From assembly GCF_910589235.1 (NCBI RefSeq), contig NC_060960.1, positions 2,925,339-2,989,338 on the forward strand: a stretch of DNA of 64,000 nt, read 5' to 3'. Under the pieces are notes generated by a model. It did not search any database. It had not been told where the DNA came from and worked only from the letters and a program-made list of their open reading frames with translations. A program made the translations under genes and the position numbers. This document shows, piece after piece, positions 47,043 to 59,092 of this stretch (positions within the stretch are counted from its first letter, which is position 1; each line of letters begins with the position of its first letter). Source of the stretch: Vespa crabro (lineage: Eukaryota; Arthropoda; Insecta; Hymenoptera; Vespidae).

Positions 47043-49290
47043 ATGTGGAATCGTAAGGTTTTCGTCAGAATAATCGAAGTGGTACGTAAAACTTACACCT
47101 TCTCTCGACAATTCTCATTCTAATTAAATAATAGCTCTTTTTTTCTCTGCCATCTCTATTATCAACGTGTGACTTCTCTCAGATAATTAAACGAAAGCAT
47201 TCGAATAATGGAAAGGAAAGAATAGTGTCTTTTAACAAGATTGATCTTAATTTGAAAATTGATTAATTACATATGTTCGATAAATCGTTTTTTTTTTATC
47301 GTCTTTTTTCTTCTTTTTTTTCTGTGTTTTTCTTTTTTTTCTTAATAAATAAATTTGTCTTCTCGAAATCTTAACGGGTTAAATAAAATTTCCAGCTGCT
47401 TTGCATCGCATGCGTGGTTGCGCTCAGAGTGACGGATGACGAAAGCAGAAGAGTATTTCATTATTTGAGGAATCGCAGCAGAGAGTGGTCGCTTTTAAAT
47501 AATGTCACATGGGGCACCATAGGTAAATTAACGACAATAACAAATAAAAGAAAAACAAATGAGAACATTCATTTGTCATATTCCATTTGCAAGATCTCTA
47601 TTCTCGAAGATATTCGATACCTGGTCCGAGAAGTATATATCTGAAATTTTGTCGAGACTACAATGATCCATCAACGATTTAGGTGCCGCTCTTGCAACAG
47701 CGACTTGCGGTGGCTACGTCATCATAACTGCCGGTCTTCTTATTGCCGCGGCAACTAATGAACTTACGGGCCGAAAAACGGTAATTAATATTTCTTCATA
47801 AGTGACGTAAGTGAGATAGAATATATATATATGTATGTGTCCTATACATATATATATATTTGCATTATAGAAACATTTCTATACCTATTTCGAACAAAAG
47901 CCAAAATGAATAAAACGGGATCATTAACATATATTCTTTTCTTCTTGACATTCTTCTTTTTTTTTTTTAAAAAAGATTAATAAAAAAAAGTAGTGATACG
48001 TGATTCGACGTTTGACGTGTCATAATTATCTCATTGTTCTTATGTTCCCAAAGCCGTATCTTTCTCTTGCAATACCAAGCATTGTCATATTTTAACGATA
48101 GAAACTATCTCTCGTTGTTAATGCTCTTCGAAAATACTTTCAGCATAATACCAAACTAGTCAAATACATTTCCGTTTTACGTTTCTAGACGTAACAAATA
48201 TCTGTTTGTTGTTAAATCGTCGGGTCGTTATTATGATATTATAGTTATGCACGGTAAATTGTTATTACTCAACAATAACAGATTGCTTCAAAGGTTCTTG
48301 GTAAACTCGTAATGCATTTAATTTGATGTGACTGATTTGATGAGTATAAATGTTTGTCATAAAATAAAGTTAAAATATAATTAATCGATCATTTATAATA
48401 TTAACATTCACACATTTAAAGTATATAAATAAGGAGTGTAATTTTTTTTTTTTTAAGTTTTTACTAATTATGCGAAACAAGAATAAGAAAATCATGCGTA
48501 ATCATTAAAAAACAACTTACCGTACGAGATCTTTCTCAGGATTTCTCTTTTTAATTTATTCAGAGCGAAGTCGATTCGATCAGGTGCGGTTAATACGTAT
48601 GAAAATACTGGGAATCTAATTGACAGCGTGAGAATATCAGCAACATAACTGAACGCATTCATGAAGTTTGTCATTGGTGGCCAAGGCTGGCAGTGTTCTT
48701 AAATGCAATTGGTGTAGAATCTTGAGCACGTAACACTATCCTTGATATATGTACGATCATTAAATCATTCAGCATGCATGCTATTCTAACTTATTTTATG
48801 ACTCATAAATAGGGCTAGGCCAGATCTCAAACTGCTCTCATACAAAAGTATTTGTTCTGATGATGATTAAGCGAATCAATTCTATTCTATTCTGTAATAT
48901 AAGAGTTAATTTTTATTGAAAAATGTAACTATTATTAAAAAACGATATTATACTGATGTCATTCTTTTTCTTTTTTTTGTGTTTTTCATTTTTTATTTTA
49001 TTTTATTTTATTTTTATGATCCAAAGGAGATCTTCTTTCTTGGTCTCGGTGTGATCCTTTTTGGAATCGTCGGTGCTCTTGCTTTAGCATCAATCGAAAG
49101 TATTCCAGAGGATTTGATCGACAATGCTGCAGTTCTCGGTGCACTCACTCTAATCACCGCTCTTATATTCATAGCAGACCTGCTGATATCTCCTCCTCGT
49201 AAAAAGGATAAGCAGCAAGTGCGAATGGACAGTGATAAGACGGACTCAGGCAAGTTGCAAACAGGAAAAGGTCTCTCCTCGTCTGTTTAA
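47043..49290 (+). CDS. four-TM protein, array family member outside the ADSL intron (T9)
   Basis: Exons 47043-47081, 47396-47522, 47683-47780 and 49027-49290 give 175 residues. The very short N-terminus MWNRKVFVRIIEV ends at the family's phase-0 intron. TM1 LLCIACVVAL, loop RVTDDESRRVFHYLRNRS.. with a WSLLNNVTWG block, TM2 across a phase-1 intron (..ALATATCGGYVIITAGLLIAA..), GRKT at the exon end. TM3 EIFFLGLGVILFGIVGALAL, loop ..ESIPEDLIDNAAV.., TM4 ..LTLITALIFIADLLIS, then a basic and polar tail (PPRKKDKQQVR..) ending ..GLSSSV. It is the only array member lying beyond the RRM gene, some 13 kb from T8. A longer alternative C-terminus is described at 49640-50756. Confidence 0.7.
48520..48674 (-). 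CDS. candidate first coding exon inside T9 intron 3
   Basis: ATG at 48674 in a good context (CCACCAATGAC) opens MTNFMNAFSYVADILTLS.., ending at a consensus donor GTAAGT after ..LRKISY. The stretch is less AT-rich than the intron around it. No second exon was found downstream on this strand, so it may be chance. Function unknown. Confidence 0.25.
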
Positions 49291-49639
49291 ATTTAAATAA
49301 TGGTGTTAAATTACACCTTCGTCTGCATCACGTTGGATCACTTTGGATCACTTTGATCCAAAAGCGTTTCTCGCATTTTTCACACATACACAGACTCACA
49401 CACACACACAAATATGTTTTTCTAAAATTTCTTTATATTAATCTCTTATGTTTTAGAGGAATATGTCAAACGTATAATGAAAATATAATACGATCTCGAT
49501 ATCAAATAATATTTGAGATTTTATTTTTCTATTTAATTCATTGAACTTCGACATTCTTTTTTATAATTTTATTAAACATTTTCTTGTTCCTCTCCTGTCC
49601 GTCGATCCCTTTCAATGAACCTTTTGCAAAATGCCACAG

Positions 49640-50756
49640 TTAAACAACCCACCATGATGACGACGGAAAAGGAGATGAAGCCGTCGAAAGAAAAGGAAAG
49701 TACGAAATCGAAGGAAGAATTGAAAGAAATCAACGGTAAGATAAATGAAGGATTCGAGAAGATAGACGATCGAAGAAGGAAGGAGATCGATGAAGAAGAT
49801 TCCGATAAACCTCAACGACTCGAACAACTTGCATACGACAATTATCGATTGGAAAGAAATCGTAATTTCAATAATGTTGAAAGAGAATTACGAGAACACA
49901 CGCAGAACTTTGAAAATGGACGGGTTTTGAGAAACTCTCAACGGTACAGGGAAGCGGAAACTCTTCAAGGAAACAGTGCCGCGAACAGATCATTTGACGA
50001 TGATCGTAGATCGGAAGATTCGAGGATCATTTATAAAACTCGAGATATTTATCAACGACCCATTGACGAGGTCGATACACCACCGTTTCCAACTAATTTT
50101 GGCCGAGGGAACGAGCCCATCTTCGGCAAGATCATAAACCCTAGTGTGAAAATAATGAAGATCCAACATGATGTAAACGAACCTCTTGATTCTTACAGGT
50201 AACTGTTTAATTCTTATATTTTACATATAATGATATTATTTCCATTAAAACTTTATATATTTTCTTTGATCACATAGAATTAAAATAATCGCTTTTTTAC
50301 GATTGTTTAATTTCATAAAATGATCAATATTTATTATGAAATTATTTAGTAGAAATTCTGACGTTCTAGTCGAAATATAATTTAAATAAATATTATAATT
50401 TAATAAATTTTTTTTTTATATATTTCAAAAGATATTCCGATACTAGTCAATATGACAATGTACCAGTGAGGATGAAAGGAATATCATCGAGTATCTTGAA
50501 GAAGGATCGTGGTGTTTCTTTGAATGGTTCATTGGCTTCTAAAACTCATAACAAGATTGATGAGAGGAGCAAAAATGAGATCGAAATGCTGGAAGAATGT
50601 TTTAGTTCTCTCAGATCGACTGGAACTCAAACTGGCGTTCGTACACCTTCCTCACCAACAGATCCTGGATATGTTCGTCATACTGCAAGCAATTGGCCAC
50701 ACGATCTCAAGGCAAAAACACCTGGCTCTAGTCCAGAACATAACAGGAATCAATAA
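49640..50756 (+). CDS. long charged tail exons, probable alternative C-terminus of T9
   Basis: Exons 49640-50198 and 50432-50756 join in phase 2 and encode about 295 residues ending ..SSPEHNRNQ. The first opens after a good acceptor (..GCCACAG) in phase 1. A GTAAAA donor inside T9 exon 4, after ..LLISPP, is also phase 1, giving ..LLISPPLKQPTMMTTEKE... The tail is highly charged: ..KEKESTKSKEELKEING.., ..KIDDRRRKEIDEEDSDK.., ..YRLERNRNFNNVERELRE.., later ..GTQTGVRTPSSPTDPGYV... If this splice is used the four-TM protein gains a cytosolic domain larger than its membrane part. A start at the ATG near 49615 as a separate gene is the alternative. Confidence 0.55.
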
Positions 50757-51246
50757 AACTTTTGATTAATTTTAATCGTTAAATTCATTAACTATTATTA
50801 TACTCTGTAAAAATGTTTACACACACAAACACACAGATACACGCGTCTGTGTGTCATTTTCTGTTATCCATAAATGAACTTGAAGCAATCATATTAGAAA
50901 ATTTGTACAAAATATTTTTATCATTTAACCGTATCATGTTTTACAAAAGAGGTTTTACCAGGTGTTCATAAAAATAACATTTTACGTTCATTCATGATTC
51001 ACGTTAGGTATTGGTACAAATTTTAATATAAAGTTAAGGATCTTTGTTCACATCATATCTCTATATGCATACATACAATTATTATTAATATTATTAATAT
51101 TATTATTATATATATATAATTATTATTATTTTTTTTAATTATTTTTATTATATCGTCTTGTGATAATATGTAGTCTCTATTTGTTAGTCTCTTGAAAACG
51201 TAATCATTAAGATTAGTCTTACCGGCTTGTTGCGGATTTACATATT

Positions 51247-51338
<92 letters not shown>

Positions 51339-52072
51339 AAGAACTGCTGATACTTCAAATTTCTTACGATTTATATAAATAAACACTCGTGCTCGTGAAA
51401 AATATTTCATATATAAATTTTCACCAGTTTTTTCATCGTTGAACGTGTATATTTATATAATGAATACATTTAAAAAGAAAATAGATTGTTAAAATTCCAA
51501 TCGAAATTTTTTCGATTGACGATCGAGATAAAATAAATATAGAGCTATTTTTATTAATAGATCGATTTAGATTGGATCGTAAATGTCTATACCTTCATTG
51601 GCAATCATTTTATTTTCTTTATCTATATTATAGAGAGAAAAAATGTCATGACTTGAGAAAAGAAAGTAAAGAATTGGAATATACGTACATATTAAAAAAA
51701 AAAAAAAAAAAAAATATTATAAATATTATAAATCAAGAGCATCGACGAATATTCTGCACTGAAGCCTAAAACCAAAAACCCCAAGGAATGAATCCCTTCG
51801 ATGTACAGAATCGTCGTTCTCTTTAATTGCTTCTTCTTTCCTTCCTAAACGATTTTAAACTGGTATTTACACAGTCCTTATAGCAAACGTTCATATAATT
51901 GGATCTTATAATTCTTTTCGTTTCGTACTCGAACGATCGAAGAAGAAAAAGAAGAAGAAGAAAAAGAAGAAGAAAATGAAGAAGAAAAAGATCGTTCATT
52001 ATCATTTTAAAACGAACTTCTTAATAGCTGTCGAGACATTGACAGATCAATTTGAAAGGACTGTTAATAAGT
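50757..52072. other. convergent 3' region between T9 tail and myosin gene
   Basis: No supported gene. It holds short CA runs, an AT-rich ATT repeat near 51075-51125, the (CT)n array at 51251-51333, an A-run at 51692-51713 and an AAGAAG purine tract at 51940-51990. Confidence 0.45.
51251..51333. repeat. (CT)n microsatellite
   Basis: Perfect CT array of about 82 bases. Arg-Glu repeat frames on the minus strand are its translation. Confidence 0.95.
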
Positions 52073-55000
52073 TTATCTCATTCCAAACCCAATTCCTCCT
52101 GGCTGCGAGTTGGTCGTTCTTTGTTCCATGGTAATGTACTGCATAATCAGACGTGAAATTTCATGAGCTTGCTCCGTCTGAAGTCTGGTTATACGTTGTT
52201 GCATAAGATTGCCACATTTCATGTCCAAATAAAGGGTTCCTTCCTCGGATTTAACCTTTCGCGTTGATATTACTTCGGAATAAGGATAATGATACAGTGT
52301 TTCCTAAAATATTCGATCATTTTTAATTTATATATTTGATATTAATTTTCTCTTAAAAGTATAAATACTCACGTGAGTGACCAAATCTATGAAATGAACA
52401 CCATGTCGATTCAAGGCTAAAATATGATCGCCACCCTTTTCTTTACCCTCTGGAATTCTTTTTACGGCAAAGAAACTCGACTCAAATAATGGCCATTTCG
52501 ATAATATTTCTGAAAGAATTTAAATCCGTCAAATTCGTTTTATTCGAAAACAAAATGATTTTTTAATCAATTTTTTACAAATACGTATATGTACCTAGTA
52601 CTTGGGCTTTGGAAGCAGCTGCCGTTATATGTTGTACATTGTTCCAAGCTTGTTGTACCATGTTTGACCATTGCTGAGGTCTTGGTTCTCTTAAACTAAG
52701 TGCTGGTTTTGGCAACAAATATTTAATTTCCTTTGTGGCAGGTTCGTGTGTCATGTCCGCTGCTCTATGTAAAAGTGCCGCTATTTGAGCCATATCGTAC
52801 TGTAAGAAATGTTATTTGTTAATAATTTGATATAAAAAAAAATAAAATAAAAAGATATTGATGATCATGAACTTACAATAACTTCTTGAGGTAAATGTTC
52901 TCCAGGTAAGACTAGTAATAGTCCTTCTAAATAATCCGGAGCAATTTGGTTGAAAACAACTTCTATGTACAATGGTGCGTCAAGTCTTAATGAATAATAC
53001 CACACAGATCTACGAAATAACAAATGATAACATAGATATTAACACACATGTCCGATAACGTGAATTTATTAGACTTGTTTGTTAATAGTTTTTTATTTAA
53101 ACAATCATACCTGCAAAATATTAAATAAAACACCTGATGATTCTTGTGTAATTCGGTAGTCACGTCCAAAATGTATTCGTCTCTAGCCAACAGCATGGTG
53201 AATGCATCGCCATCGACTATGCAATATAACGAAAACTCGTCCATCTCGTGAGGATTTCTTACGGATATGATATTGCACATTTCTTCGATGACGTCCTTCA
53301 AAAAATAAAATAATTTAAAATCAATGAAAAGAAAAAAACAAGCAAACAATTACATCACAGATAAGTCGAGTTTATGAAATAAATTAATATCAATTAATAC
53401 AATATAAATATAAAAATTAACCAACCTGCACAACTGTAGTACATTTTGTGTTGATCACTCTCTCGGTTCCACCGGGCAATCTGTAAATCTGTCTCTTCGC
53501 ATTTCTTCCAGCACTTATAGCCATTATCTCCTCGACGCTAGGCACATTTTTTCGTCCACCATACTTGACCGTTTTTCTGAGATTTTGAAGGCAAACTGTG
53601 GCAGTACCATGATAGGCTCGTCTTTTATCATACGCTGCAGTCTCGAGATATTTCGTTAAATATGGTTTGAGTCCTTCGCTGCAAGTGAAATAAGCAGCGA
53701 CGATACTGAAAAGACGCCATCCACGTTGACAGCTGTCCGGATTGGGACTCTTGTTGTTTGTTGTTTGTTTCATTAGCTGACAGTAAACTTCGTCACGTAG
53801 AAGCTCGTATTTATGACAGTGCTATGAATAATGTATCCAACTCATGAATATATCAAAAATAAATATTATATATTTTATAGATAATGCTATTAACAGGTTT
53901 ACCATAAGAATCGTATAAACACATTTGACTTCGCTCATATCAGGAGGTAATGGTTGATCTCCCATATATCTCATCAAACATAGGAAACATTCCACTGCCA
54001 AAGCACTTAAATCTGCATCGAGTCTTAAAAGACTTTGTTCTATCGGTACACTGGAATATTTGACGAGATCCACTTGTTCCTTCCATGTCCATTCGGCACC
54101 GTCTTGTTGTCCTTTGTTTTTTTTACCTTTTTTCTTGCTCTTCAATGACTCGATCACTTTTAACGAACCACTTATCGAACCATCGGCTGTCTTTAACATC
54201 TCGAACCTAACGAACAAGAAAGAAAGTCTTCATTTTTAAATAATTTTCTTTACGAAAAACAACATATCGCTCAGAAAAATATAAGATTTTCTTAAATTCC
54301 GAACAAGAAATGCAAATTTTATACGACGATTGTTTTATAGGAGAAAGGCAAGATGAAAATCTTTTACCAGCACATCCTGAGAGCGCACTTCTAACTATGG
54401 AAAAAATGAAGAAGAAATGGAGAGCGCAATTCAGGAAGACGAAGAAAGAGAAGAACCGTGTCGGTGATTGGTAGTTGATGCTATCTGAGAACTACATGCG
54501 TTATGCTTTCTCAACACAGATTACCTCGTGTGTGTCCTCTTGCATAAGCCCGATACGATTATCATTTTACATTTATTTATTCATAATTAACGTGTTACCG
54601 ATCGATAAAGTACATAAAACTCGCTTTCCTTGCTTCTACTACCGGCTCACCACCCAATATTTTTACTATTCCTATTGATCACCTAAAATAGCCAATTCTC
54701 TTTAAGCAAGACGAGATTAGTGGCATTTTTCTTGTGAAAGTTTAACGTCTCTCATGTCTCTTTTGACTTGATCTTGCATTTTATACAAGTGTAAAAATCT
54801 CCTCCTTTTTCGAAAGTAGATTTTATATATAATAACTTTTGCCTACGTATGAGATCGAACATAGGAGTTTTCTACATTGTTATGTGTGAATCCTGCACTT
54901 TCATAAACCTTTGTCTGTAAGATAATACTCTCGATCAGTTTAACGAATGTGCTTGAGAAACAAACGACGTAGCATTGAAGATGCATCAACTTTGTAAATT

Positions 55001-55950
55001 GTTAGACAGAGCTCAGAGTGAAATTTGATATGATATTTCAAATCTGCTTCATGTTAAAGTGATTATAATTAAGCTCATATTTAGGAACAATATAAATATT
55101 CAAAAGACAAATAATTGCAATTCTATTTACTGTATAATCAAAAATAAATATTGTATAAATAATCTGATACAAAAGAACGATTCATTTAAGATGCATTCAT
55201 TAATAATCATATTTCATTGAGCTCTATTTTTGAATCATTATTAACTGGATAATAACCCTATATAATTTAAATTTTTGGCATCTAAACAAAAATTATATAA
55301 TGTGAAGTCTATAGTATAACTTATATTATTATACTAACAATAAGTAAGTATATTAGTATTCTAACAATAAGTAAGAATAAATAATAATACTAATATACTA
55401 ATTTATAGTCAGAAAACAATAATTGTTATTAATATATAATATAACTATTATTATATATAATAATAATAATTATAATTTTTCTGGCGTAAATATAAAAATT
55501 AAAAAAAAAATGGAAAGGAAGGCGTCGTTATGGAGGTATACAAATTCGCAAAATAATGCGTGTTTCTTACTTTTCCGTGCTCTGCCTGAAATTTAACATG
55601 GCATATTGCAAAAGCGAGTGTTTCCCATCGTTGACAACCGGACCACTCTCATAAATGCTCTCGTCATGCAATCTTCCATTGTCTTCCGGTTGTCGCCATT
55701 CTTGATTAGGACTTGTTCGATGATTCTGTTGATTTTTCTGATGATTCGCATGGTTTACCGCAGACACATGATTTGGCACGCGATTCAACGGCATGTGATT
55801 TTCATGATTGGAAATAATGTGATTAGTTTGATTGTGGGATTGGACGTGATTCGTTGTCGCGTGATTCGTTTGCAATTGAATAGTTTTTGTAATTTGCGAA
55901 ACGTGATTTTCATGATGATGATTCGGCTTGTGCTGAGGTTTCTGATCGAT
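52073..55950 (-). CDS. myosin-XV-like protein, MyTH4-FERM C-terminal part
   Basis: Eight exons, all phases checked: 55950-55571, 54206-53903, 53821-53426, 53295-53111, 53009-52877, 52799-52595, 52509-52373 and 52303-52073, at least 656 residues. First a His/Asn-rich stretch with eleven NH dipeptides, then the MyTH4 domain (..HSLLQYAMLNFRQ.., ..EWTWKEQVDLVKYSS.., ..AVECFLCLMRYMGDQPL.., ..CHKYELLRDEVYCQLMKQ.., ..RGWRLFSIVAAYFTCSE..), then FERM (..VCLQNLRKTVKYGGRK.., ..YRLPGGTERVINTKC.., ..EFSLYCIVDGDAFTML.., ..HGVHFIDLVTH..), ending ..QPGGIGFGMR. This order fits the tail of an unconventional myosin, best class XV (Drosophila Sisyphus), which carries cargo along actin in filopodia. Class VII is the alternative. 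The motor and neck are not in the part I could assemble. Confidence 0.75.
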
Positions 55951-56018
55951 CTGTAAATAAAATGAAACATTATGTATATGTTATATAAGTATGATGTATT
56001 ACATAATAGATTGTAAAG

Positions 56019-56028
<10 letters not shown>

Positions 56029-56071
<43 letters not shown>
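56029..56071. repeat. (AT)n microsatellite
   Basis: TA array directly abutting the hairpin element at 56072. Confidence 0.9.
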
Positions 56072-56078
<7 letters not shown>

Positions 56079-56154
56079 TGGAAACTATGAAACGGGCTTT
56101 TTTGTATAGTTATTTATTTTCATTCAACGCTCGTTTCATAGTTTCCAACCTAAT
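56072..56154. mobile_element. 83-bp hairpin of mariner terminal repeats
   Basis: Arms 56072-56097 and 56129-56154 are 26-base inverted repeats with two mismatches, core aggttggaaactatgaaac. The form TTAGGTTGG followed by AACTATGAAACG is the typical end of mariner transposons (family knowledge). Only 31 bases remain between arms, so no transposase. It lies next to an (AT)n array, consistent with TA target preference, between two exons of the myosin gene. Confidence 0.7.
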
Positions 56155-56503
56155 ATATAAAAATTATATTTTTAATAATACAGATAATAAATATGATATA
56201 ACTCGCAAGGATAATTAATAAAAGTAGGTATATAATAAAAGAACTAATAAGTATTGCATGATGAATAAAGTTGTGTATGATAAAATGAAGTATGATAAGC
56301 GGTGTGATAACTGGCAATGTACATGTAAAAAAAATGACTGATAAATACGATGAACAGTACGATAAATTATAATGTAGGTAGATATGGGATAAATCATAAC
56401 ATAAATTACAAGATCAGAATGATTTTCTTTTCTTTTACTTTCTTTCAGAAGACTCTTCCTTCGCGTGTCTCCGTGCAATTCGAACGAGTTTATCGCGACT
56501 CAC

Positions 56504-56580
56504 GAGGTCCTCTCGCATTTCCTTTATACTCTTTTTTGTCGTTTTCATTTCCTTCTTTTCTCTAGTCCTATGTACGGTAT
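56504..56580 (-). CDS. candidate upstream exon of the myosin gene, charged
   Basis: Reads ..HRTREKKEMKTTKKSIKE then MREDL, ending at a strong donor GTGAGT in phase 0, matching the phase-0 start of the exon at 55950. High Lys/Glu/Arg content fits a charged linker. The acceptor (CTGATCAG) lacks a pyrimidine tract, and an in-frame stop lies just upstream, so the exon is only tentative. Confidence 0.3.
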
Positions 56581-56599
56581 CTGATCAGTCTCTTGTGTG

Positions 56600-58564
56600 A
56601 AAAAACACGTTTCCCTTCTAAGTTGATCGGCTCCCTCTAACCGACATGCAACCACATTTCTCGAAGTGTTGCTTTTTTCTTTTTCTTTTTTTCTTTTTTT
56701 TTTTTACGTCGAGAAAGAAACATTGATATACATTAAATCAGCTCATTAATAATAAATTATATAGCTTCTTTCAATCGATTTCTCATAGATTCTTTATGGA
56801 TCGAATACCAAGCAGCATCTATTTCAAATCTCGTTTGAGTTTTTTCTCTATTTAATCGTAGTTCTTCTTAACGTTCCATGCATTTCCAATGGAATATCTT
56901 TCAGGTTTGGATTGTTGTATATTGCATAAATCGAAAATGCAATTAAATATAGATTCCTATGGCGAAGGAATCGAACCCCATTCTCGAACGGTCGTTCTAT
57001 ACCCCGATCTGACCTCGATAACTAAATAAAGGGATACCCGGTATATAGATACCTGAAAGCTCGATTCTACTCGTAACAAATATCGGACGTGAGCTCGTAT
57101 ATGTATGTAACAGTATAAGAGCGCGTATATTTGTATGCGGGATAAACAGATGTCGACCCTGACCCACATTATACTGAATGCATCCAGACGGAGATGAGGC
57201 TAGACGAGTGTTAACGAATTAATAATAATCTATATGTATAAGTGATCACGTGATGCATGTATGAACATACCTCTAACTTTCTAAGTACTAATGCGAATAA
57301 TAAGACCTCGGTGTTCGCGGAATTGACGCTTTCGAAAAATGCAGTTTCTAATCCGAGGATGCTAAGTAGTCGTACAATCTCGAAATACCAGTTCCATATC
57401 GATGTTACGGCTTTAATGACCGAGTGATATATTAAATAAACTCAACTACTTACTTACTTACATGGATTCGTTGTTTCTCTATTCTTTCTTTTTTTCTTTT
57501 CTTTTTTTTTTTTTTTTTTTTAATAAAATTATTTGAATAATTCCTTCGATATAAACTGAGATATCAACGACTAGATACATATATTTTTATGTGTTTCACT
57601 TCTTCTTTGGCCATGCTACTTATTCGAGATAGGTGCCTCATTCGAGATAATTCGCCTTTCGCACAATCGTGGCGTGGAAACAGTTATCCGACATGATTTA
57701 TATAATCCATCGAACATTCCTTTCCCCATGTCTTATTTTATTCATCTAGCGGTATGCTTTTTTCTTTTTCTTTTTCTTTTTCTTTTTTTTCTTTTTTTTT
57801 CTTTAATCTAGAGGATTTCTTGTGGTAAACGTAGAATCGTCACGAAAGAAAGAGGAGCCATTTCTGTCATCTGGCGGGATAATGTACGATTATTTTGACC
57901 ACTTTTCTGGCGAAGGATAAAAGAAGAAAAAAAGCGAAAAGAGAAAGAAAGATAGGAAGAGGATGTTACAAAAGAAGAAAAATCTTGAAAGGTGAGATCT
58001 ACACAAGGTCGACTCCTTTGTACACTCCTTGAATTCATAAAAAAGTTGATTTCGTATAGAGTTCGTAAAAATCAATTCAGAGATATCCTTGAATGCTCTT
58101 AAGTTTATTTCTTAATGATTGAATGTGAAGCGATTATATGTAAGAATTTTTCGTAATTTATGATGGCCCGTAATGTTCTCGTATAACTTTTTCCTTCATT
58201 TATCATTTAGCAATGGGAACGATGTTTATTTAATAACAATAATTGTATTGTTGGTTTTAAATGAACTGTTACTTTTGAATACCCATGATTATTACTTTAA
58301 AATAATACATATTCAGTATTTTATTTTTTATTAGCAGCGGAACTACACTTTCATTCCCATTACTACTCTCACATTAATTTTCAGACAAATTAAAAAAAAA
58401 AAAAAAGAAAAAGAAAAGAAAGAAAAAAGAAAAAAAAGCCATTAAAAACATTTCAAAGATTGTTGTCTCGAAAGAGAAAGATCAAAGTTGGAATTTCTCT
58501 TTTCTATAAACAACATCGTACGATAAAAATATAATCGGAATGCGTTCGTTGATCGGGGACACTC
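56600..58564. other. non-coding stretch
   Basis: No supported gene. T-rich and A-rich runs at 56675-56705, 57485-57523, 57755-57805 and 58390-58438. A less AT-rich portion at 56960-57180 has open frames but no splice sites or recognisable motifs. Confidence 0.4.
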
Positions 58565-59060
58565 TCAGGTATAAGAAAAAGATTCGACTTTTTTAATCGG
58601 TATAGTGACCTGGAAGCTCTTGACCTTCTCATCGAGTTTCTTCAAGGTCTCCTGAATGGTGGTAAGGGTCTTGTCGTTCGACTTTTCCTCGGATGCCTGC
58701 TGCATCTCGTTTTGAGTACGAAGTTCCTCGAATCTCTTCAATATTTCACGTACGCTGAGTTTACTTCCATCTGCCGCGTTCTCTTCTGTGATCGTTTCCA
58801 TCTTGGACATCCTTCGATCGCCGTTCACCCGTGCGATCATTTGCTCGCTATCGTAGAAATCTTGAATGAGTCCGTTGATCCTTAGATCGTCAGTACCGTT
58901 TCTCTGGCGATTTGGTGACGGCGTTTGATACTTCCTACCGTCTTCCGCGTTTCTCGCAAAGCTGGGTGACGAGTTTCTCGAGTTTCGAAGTTGACAACCC
59001 TCCTCCAGTCTCAGTTGTTCGATCGTTGGCTGAGATTGATTGCGATGCTGTTGATGCTGC

Positions 59061-59092
<32 letters not shown>

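Noticed and set aside
51053..51410. Arg-Glu repeat frames on the minus strand
   Set aside because: Translation of the (CT)n array.
55606..55970. Plus-strand 116-codon and minus-strand 61-codon alternative frames
   Set aside because: Shadows of the NH-rich myosin exon; only the chosen frame continues in phase into the MyTH4 exons.
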